A stretch of DNA of 64,000 nt, taken from the NCBI RefSeq assembly GCF_030269485.1, contig NZ_BSTL01000016.1:1-64000 (forward strand). Reading direction: 5' to 3'. This stretch comes from Actinoplanes sp. NBRC 103695. GTDB lineage: Bacteria > Actinomycetota > Actinomycetes > Mycobacteriales > Micromonosporaceae. Made by a program: the position numbers and the translations under genes. The notes beneath the pieces were generated by a model. It was not told the DNA's origin and made no database searches. It saw only the letters and a list, made by a program, of their open reading frames with translations. Shown piece by piece: positions 59,316 to 64,000 of the stretch. Position 1 is the first letter of the stretch; each line of letters begins with the position of its first letter.

Positions 59316-60641
59316 ATGGCTGACACGATGTCCGACGTTCTCCGGGCCACCGCCGGGCCGGATCTCTATCGCCTGAACGCCTTTCGTGCCAACGGATTGC
59401 CGACGGTCGCCGATCGGCGCCTGGTCCGGCAGCGGCGGCAGCAGGTGGTGGCGGCGCTGAGCATGGGCGCCGATGTCGACGGCATCCCGTCCGATGTGGA
59501 TTCCGACGAGGTGCGCGCCGCGTTCGACCGGATCCTCGAAGATCCGCGGCAACGGCTGATCGACGAGATGTTCTGGCTGTGGGAGGTGCCCGGCACCGAC
59601 TGCGGCTGCCCGGCCTCGCTGCACGGCGAGCACGACCGGGCCGTGATCGCGCATGGGATGGCGCTCAACCGTGAGTTCCAGGTGACCGATCCGCGCGGCG
59701 CCGACCGGGCCGACCTCGATCGGCTCTGGTCCGAGGCGGCCGGCCACTGGGACAAGGTTCTGCGGCGCAACGCCACCTGGGAACACCTGCGCCACCGGGT
59801 CCGCAAGCTGGACGACCGCCGGCTGGACGAGTCCTCGGTCGACGAGCTGCGGTCCGGCCTGCCCGCCGCGCTGCTGCGGCCACTGGTCGCGCTGGCCGTC
59901 GAGGCCGGCCGCCCGGAGCGGCTGTCCGGCATCATCCGCGGCTGGAAGGGGCAGAACGCCCTGGGACGTGACCTGCTGGCTGAGGCGGCGAGCACGCAGT
60001 ACGAGGCGGTCGACACCGCCGTCCGGCAGGTTCGCGGACTGCTCGACGAGAGTGCGGTCGACGAGGCGATCCGCACGCTCAACGCGGTCACCGGCTCGGT
60101 CACCCGCCTGCGCGCGCTGCTGCCCGCCGACGAGTCCCGCCGCACCGCGAACGCCAGCGAGCTGGTCGCGATCAGCTGGAACAACTGCGCCAACCGGCTG
60201 TTCGAGATCAACGGGCCGGTCGGTGAGGATCGCTACGACATGATGTTCGACCAGGCCGAGGCGCTGGCCGTCGTACCGGAGACACGCGCGGCGATCCGGG
60301 AGAACCGCGACGACTTCCGGAGGGTCGCCGACGAGCTGGCCGCGCTGCTCGACCGGATCACCCGGCTCGCCGCGTCGGGCCAGCGAGGGGCGGCATGGAG
60401 CCTGGCCTCGCAGATGCGCGTTCAGCTGGCGGGGATGCCCGGCGCGGTCGACGAGATCAACCGGGTGACCCGTAACCTCGGGGCGGCCGGCGTGGGCACC
60501 AACAGTCGCGCCGTGGGTGCCTGGATCGTCCTGGTCGCGATCGTCATCGGCCTCTGTGTCGGGCTGGCCAACTGCGACGGCGGCAGCGACTCGGCCGCCG
60601 GCCCCGGGCCGGAGGTGAGCACGCGGTGGACCGCACGGTAG
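59316..60641 (+). CDS. J-like helical membrane-anchored protein of the Hsp70 operon
   Basis: 441 residues from the ATG at 59316 (GAGGTG upstream; 59301 is an alternative). Residues ~10-90 (NAFRANGLPTVADRRLVRQR, then VRAAFDRILEDPRQRLIDEM) resemble the helices of a J domain, but the HPD tripeptide is absent. A long alpha-helical middle with coiled-coil character follows, and a C-terminal transmembrane helix (AVGAWIVLVAIVIGLCVGLA, ~400-420). Its end overlaps the FHA gene start. It may present clients or membrane sites to the Hsp70. Confidence 0.65.
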   Translation: MADTMSDVLRATAGPDLYRLNAFRANGLPTVADRRLVRQRRQQVVAALSMGADVDGIPSDVDSDEVRAAFDRILEDPRQRLIDEMFWLWEVPGTDCGCPASLHGEHDRAVIAHGMALNREFQVTDPRGADRADLDRLWSEAAGHWDKVLRRNATWEHLRHRVRKLDDRRLDESSVDELRSGLPAALLRPLVALAVEAGRPERLSGIIRGWKGQNALGRDLLAEAASTQYEAVDTAVRQVRGLLDESAVDEAIRTLNAVTGSVTRLRALLPADESRRTANASELVAISWNNCANRLFEINGPVGEDRYDMMFDQAEALAVVPETRAAIRENRDDFRRVADELAALLDRITRLAASGQRGAAWSLASQMRVQLAGMPGAVDEINRVTRNLGAAGVGTNSRAVGAWIVLVAIVIGLCVGLANCDGGSDSAAGPGPEVSTRWTAR

Positions 60642-61381
60642 CGCTGCGGGTCACCGCTCCCGACGGCGCCACGCGCGGCGTCGAGCTCGACGCCGGCACG
60701 GTGACCATCGGCCGGCGGGCGCCGGAACAGTCGCCGGACGTGGCGCTCAGCCCCGACCCGCAGCGCTGGGTCGGCCGCCTGCACTGCTCCCTCGACCTGA
60801 TCGACGGGCGGTGGATGGTCACCGACAACGCCAGCGTCAACGGCACCCTGCTGCGGCGCGACGACACCGTCGAGCGGCTGGTCGGCCGGCGCCCGATCCA
60901 GCACGGCGACACGGTTCTGATCCTCGGCGACATGACCGCCGAGGGCGAGCCGGTCTACTGGGAGCTGCTGTTCCTCGACCCGCACACCACCCGGCGGGCA
61001 CCGATCGAGGCCCGGCCGGCACCCGCCGGACATGGTCCCTGCCTGCGCTACGACTGGGTGTCCGCCCGCGCCTTCCGCTGCGGCGCCGGCGGCGAGGTCC
61101 CGGTCACCGGGCTCCGGCCGCAGGGCCACCAGCTGCTGCGCTACATGGCCGGACGCAGCTCGGAGGGCGCCGCCGTGGCCTGCGACCATGCCGAGCTGAT
61201 CACCGCGTTGTGGGGCGCCCGCGAGGAATGGGCCGCCCACCGGTCGTACAACAGGGGTGATCTGGCCGGGGTGGTCCGGGCCGTGCGCCGCAGCATCGAG
61301 GCCGACCCGTCGGTGCCGTTGATCCTGGAAACCGTCAAGGGGATCGGCTACCGCCTCAACGTGTGCGGTGATCCGGCGTGA
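60626..61381 (+). CDS. FHA domain plus winged-helix protein
   Basis: 251 residues. The N-terminal FHA phosphothreonine-binding domain shows VTIGRRAPEQSPDVALSPDP, RLHCSLDLIDGRWMVTDNAS and VNGTLLRRD. The C-terminal ~100 residues look like a Trans_reg_C winged helix (LRPQGHQLLRYMAG, VVRAVRRSIEADPSVPLILE, TVKGIGYRLNV). Linking phosphopeptide recognition to DNA binding, it is a natural target or adaptor for the kinase whose gene overlaps its 3' end. Confidence 0.82.
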   Translation: MDRTVALRVTAPDGATRGVELDAGTVTIGRRAPEQSPDVALSPDPQRWVGRLHCSLDLIDGRWMVTDNASVNGTLLRRDDTVERLVGRRPIQHGDTVLILGDMTAEGEPVYWELLFLDPHTTRRAPIEARPAPAGHGPCLRYDWVSARAFRCGAGGEVPVTGLRPQGHQLLRYMAGRSSEGAAVACDHAELITALWGAREEWAAHRSYNRGDLAGVVRAVRRSIEADPSVPLILETVKGIGYRLNVCGDPA

Positions 61382-62436
61382 CGTTGCTGTCCAGCGGGGA
61401 CCGGGTCACCGACACCCTGGTCGTCGACCGGCTGCTCGGCGAGGGCGCGTTCGCCGAGGTGCACCGGGTCCGCCACGAGTATCTCGGCTTCCAGGCGATG
61501 AAGGTGTTCAAGCAGGTCGCGTCGCTGGAGAGGACCCGCGAGATGCTCGGCGAGGCGCAGCTGCTGTCGACCCTCGGCCACCCCAACATCGTGCGGTTGT
61601 TCGACGCCAACATCGTCGAGACGGCGGCGGGTCTGCGCGGGTTCTTCACGATGGAGTACGTCGCCGGGGGCAGCCTCGAGCGGCTCAACCGGTCGCACAA
61701 CGGGCAGGTGCCGGTGGACCTGGTCGTGGAGATCACCGAGCAGATCGCCGAGGGGCTGACCGTCGCGCACCGGCAGATCCCGCCGATCGTGCACCGCGAC
61801 CTGACCTTGGCGAACATCCTCATCGGGTACGACGGCACCGGCATGCGCGTCCGGATCAGCGACTTCGGCCTGGCCAAACGCGCCGACCCGTTCACCCATC
61901 TGGCCAGCGCGCAGGGCACGTACGCGTTCATGGCCCCCGAGGTGCTGCGCCAGCAGGGCTACTCCTGCGCCAGCGACGTCTGGTCGGTCGCCACCATCGC
62001 CTTCCTGCTGCTCACCAACCACGTCCCGTATCACGACGGCGGGCAGTTCTCGTCGTTCTCGATGGCCCGGTTCCAGCGCCCGCTGCTGCCGCCGAGCGCC
62101 TACAACCCGGAGGTCGACCCGGCGCTCGACCGGATCCTGCTGGACGCGCTCGCGGTCGACCCGAAGAGCCGGCTACCCACCGGACGGGCGCTGTCCGAGG
62201 CGTTGCGGGAGCGGCGAGCCTCGCTGACACCACAGCCGCGTGCTGTGGGCGTACCCCAGAAAAAGCCGGGCGTGCGCGCCCAGGCCCTCGCCGACGAGGC
62301 CTTTGCTCTGTCGCGCCGACCGGGCGCGCTGACGCGTGCCGCCGACCTGCTGGAGGAGGCCGTGAACCTGTCACCGCAACTGCGTGACCGGCATCTGCAC
62401 ACCCTGACCCTGTGGCGCCGAGGGGTGATCATGTGA
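61378..62436 (+). CDS. Ser/Thr protein kinase
   Basis: 352 residues, overlapping the FHA gene by four bases. Kinase motifs: Gly loop LGEGAFAEVH, Lys42 in AMKVFK, Glu in LGEAQLL, HRDLTLANIL (Asp141), SDFGLAK (Asp162) and MAPEVL. After residue ~275 there is a short proline/basic linker and a TPR-like helical tail (QALADEAFALSRRPGALTRA). No transmembrane segment, so it is cytosolic. Presumably phosphorylates the FHA protein, Hsp70 or the membrane partner. Confidence 0.9.
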   Translation: MTLLSSGDRVTDTLVVDRLLGEGAFAEVHRVRHEYLGFQAMKVFKQVASLERTREMLGEAQLLSTLGHPNIVRLFDANIVETAAGLRGFFTMEYVAGGSLERLNRSHNGQVPVDLVVEITEQIAEGLTVAHRQIPPIVHRDLTLANILIGYDGTGMRVRISDFGLAKRADPFTHLASAQGTYAFMAPEVLRQQGYSCASDVWSVATIAFLLLTNHVPYHDGGQFSSFSMARFQRPLLPPSAYNPEVDPALDRILLDALAVDPKSRLPTGRALSEALRERRASLTPQPRAVGVPQKKPGVRAQALADEAFALSRRPGALTRAADLLEEAVNLSPQLRDRHLHTLTLWRRGVIM

Positions 62437-62942
62437 CGTGGCGAGAGCAGTTCCGGCAGCTCCGGCACCACCGGGCCTTCCGCATCCCGCCGCCGGAGTG
62501 GCCACCGGAGCAGCAGAAGCAGCTGGCGGCGCTGCTCCGCGCGCTGGACACCGCCAAAGCCGCGGCCGAGCCCGGGCCCGAGATCGACACCAAGGCGCTG
62601 GCCACCGCGGCGACCAACCTGTGGCGGGCCCGGCGGCGGCTCGCCCAGCAGACCGGCGGCGACCGTGCCCAGGCCCGGCAGGCCGGTCGCTACCTGCAGG
62701 CGTGCCAGGAGGCGCTGGCCGACGCGGGCCTGGTGGTCCGCGATCACGACCGGGAGAGATTCCACTCCGGACGGTCGTTGGAGGCGCTCGTCTTCAACGA
62801 GGACCCGGCGGTCGACTTCGAAACCGTGACGGAGACCGTACGGCCGTCCGTCTTCCTCAACGACGAACGCATCCAGATGGGACAGGTGATCGTCAGCTGT
62901 CCCGTGCGGGCCGAGAACAACCACGGGAGCAGCCATGCGTGA
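62433..62942 (+). CDS. Small helical protein in GrpE position
   Basis: 169 residues, GTG overlapping the kinase stop (ATGTGA). Residues ~20-110 are charged helices (EQQKQLAALLRALDTAKAAA; NLWRARRRLAQQTGGDRAQA). The C-terminal part, FETVTETVRPSVFLNDERIQ with MGQVIVSCP, resembles the end of GrpE-like exchange factors. Its ATG-overlap with the Hsp70 gene supports a cofactor role. Identification as GrpE-like is inference from position and helical character. Confidence 0.55.
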   Translation: MTWREQFRQLRHHRAFRIPPPEWPPEQQKQLAALLRALDTAKAAAEPGPEIDTKALATAATNLWRARRRLAQQTGGDRAQARQAGRYLQACQEALADAGLVVRDHDRERFHSGRSLEALVFNEDPAVDFETVTETVRPSVFLNDERIQMGQVIVSCPVRAENNHGSSHA

Positions 62943-64000
62943 CACCATCGACTTCGGCATCGACCTCGGCACCACCAACAGCGCGATCGCGGTGGTCGAG
63001 GACGGCTCGCCGGTGATCGTCAAGAACAACGACGGGTGGGACATCACCCCGTCCGTGGTGTGGATCCCCAAGCCGGGTGTCGTGCACGTCGGCCGGGCCG
63101 CCCGCGACCGGGTCGAGTTCGACAGCGGCAACGCGGCCGGCGAGTTCAAGCTGGAGATGGGCCTGGCCGACGCCGGCCGTACCTTCGTCAACGGCCAGGT
63201 CACGATGGGTCCGGTGCAACTGTCGGCCGAGGTGCTCAAGTCGCTGCGGGCCGACGCCGCGCACCTCACCGGCGAGGCGCCGGACGCCGCCGTGATCACC
63301 GTGCCGGCCGCGTTCGCGCTCAACCAGAACAAGGCCACCACCGAGGCGGCGGCGCTGGCCGGCTTCACCGTGGCCTGCCCGCTGGTGCAGGAGCCGACGG
63401 CGGCCGCGTTCGCGTACGGCTTCCAGAAGGCCGAGGACGACGCGTACTGGATGGTGTTCGACTTCGGCGGCGGCACCTTCGACGCGGCGGTGGTCAGCAA
63501 GCGTGACGGCGACCTTCGGGTGCTCAACCACGCCGGCGACTCCTACCTGGGCGGCAAGCTGATCGACTGGGCCGTCGTCGAACGGCTGCTCGCCCCCGTC
63601 GTGGTCAAGGAACTGAAGCTGACCGACTTCACCCGGGACAACCCGCAGTGGCGGGCGGCGTTCGCCAAGCTCAAGTTCGCCGCCGAGGAAGCCAAGATCA
63701 TGCTGTCCCGGCGTACGTCGGTGGAGATGCTCGTCGACCTCTCGCTGCCCGGCGGCCGCACCGAGACCATCGAGCACACGCTGCACCGCGACGACGTCGA
63801 CCGGGTGGCCGAGCCGTTCTACGTGCGCGCGATCAACCTGTGCCGCGGCGCCCTGGCCGAGGGCGGCCTCGACGTCGACGACATCGACAAGCTGCTGCTG
63901 GTCGGCGGCGTCACGCTCAGCCCCGGCCTGCGGGACCGGCTCGCCGACCCGGGCCAGGGCCTGGGCATCGAACTGGACCACAGCCTCGACCCGACCACGG
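62935..64000 (+). CDS. Hsp70-family chaperone, 5' part (cut by window end)
   Basis: At least 355 residues of a DnaK-like protein. ATPase motifs: phosphate 1 FGIDLGTTNSAIAVV, connect 1 VQEPTAAAFAYGF, phosphate 2 VFDFGGGTFDAAVV and adenosine LLLVGGVTLSPGLRDRL. It differs from housekeeping DnaK (VGGVTLSPG instead of VGGSTRMP), so it is a specialised paralogue. The substrate-binding domain lies beyond the window. It overlaps the preceding gene by eight bases. Confidence 0.9.
   Translation, partial: MRDTIDFGIDLGTTNSAIAVVEDGSPVIVKNNDGWDITPSVVWIPKPGVVHVGRAARDRVEFDSGNAAGEFKLEMGLADAGRTFVNGQVTMGPVQLSAEVLKSLRADAAHLTGEAPDAAVITVPAAFALNQNKATTEAAALAGFTVACPLVQEPTAAAFAYGFQKAEDDAYWMVFDFGGGTFDAAVVSKRDGDLRVLNHAGDSYLGGKLIDWAVVERLLAPVVVKELKLTDFTRDNPQWRAAFAKLKFAAEEAKIMLSRRTSVEMLVDLSLPGGRTETIEHTLHRDDVDRVAEPFYVRAINLCRGALAEGGLDVDDIDKLLLVGGVTLSPGLRDRLADPGQGLGIELDHSLDPTT

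Noticed and set aside
1-64000. tRNA, rRNA, CRISPR arrays or complete insertion sequences
   Set aside because: No clover-leaf signature, rRNA-like block or regularly spaced repeat was seen by eye; a tRNAscan or Infernal run would be needed to exclude them fully.

Overview
The window is high-GC, gene-dense bacterial DNA with many GTG starts, stop/start overlaps inside operons, apparently leaderless starts and many TetR-family regulators. Two-component systems, a spore-associated SapA-like protein and a ricin-type lectin also fit a soil actinomycete. Micromonosporaceae (for example Actinoplanes) is my best guess; it is inferred from gene content and base composition, not from a marker gene. I see no rRNA, tRNA or CRISPR array.

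Layout. 1-16.5 kb is an accessory zone of single genes, divergent TetR/target pairs and broken genes: an edge-truncated IS5-type transposase, a secreted TolB/WD40-like propeller, an SDR with its TetR regulator, a DUF1330 protein, an MFS-epoxide hydrolase-TetR continuous reading frame, an alanine-rich hypothetical, a ricin lectin, GNAT/TetR, an aldehyde dehydrogenase relic, a YbaB-like protein and an alpha/beta hydrolase. 17-20.7 kb holds two CPBP membrane proteases around a NarL-type two-component system. 20.8-30.4 kb is a metabolic locus: a PAS histidine kinase divergent from an operon of MFS transporter, two TPP-decarboxylase subunits, aldehyde dehydrogenase and a homoserine-dehydrogenase-like enzyme, then a double-AsnC regulator divergent from a threonine-dehydratase-like enzyme. 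30.4-38.4 kb is a TetR-controlled operon of ABC exporter, P450, ferredoxin, ferredoxin reductase, amidohydrolase and FAD monooxygenase, which reads as a transport-plus-oxidation system for one class of small molecule.

38.8-48.3 kb carries an IMP cyclohydrolase-like gene, a deletion scar joining two broken genes, a diguanylate cyclase, a YihY/BrkB protein, TetR/SDR and a DUF2079 / OmpR-type regulator / sensor kinase operon. 48.4-57 kb is a decayed island with a lower-GC core (about 49.5-51.4 kb): relics of a quinone oxidoreductase, a SUKH-like protein, DNA ligase and a HAD protein, two copies of a small two-gene module of unknown function, a secreted PLL-like lectin, AraC and transglutaminase-like genes, a long imperfect inverted repeat and a SapA-like gene. 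57.3-59.2 kb is a PadR/membrane-protein pair. 59.3 kb to the right edge is one operon: a J-like helical membrane protein, an FHA/winged-helix protein, a Ser/Thr kinase, a small GrpE-position protein and an Hsp70, cut by the window end.

Best candidates for something undescribed: the kinase/FHA/Hsp70 operon at the right end, the duplicated two-gene module in the low-GC island, the TPP-decarboxylase/homoserine-dehydrogenase-like locus and the ABC-P450-amidohydrolase-monooxygenase operon. Single-base frameshifts in several otherwise recognisable genes could be real decay or sequencing errors and need checking against reads.
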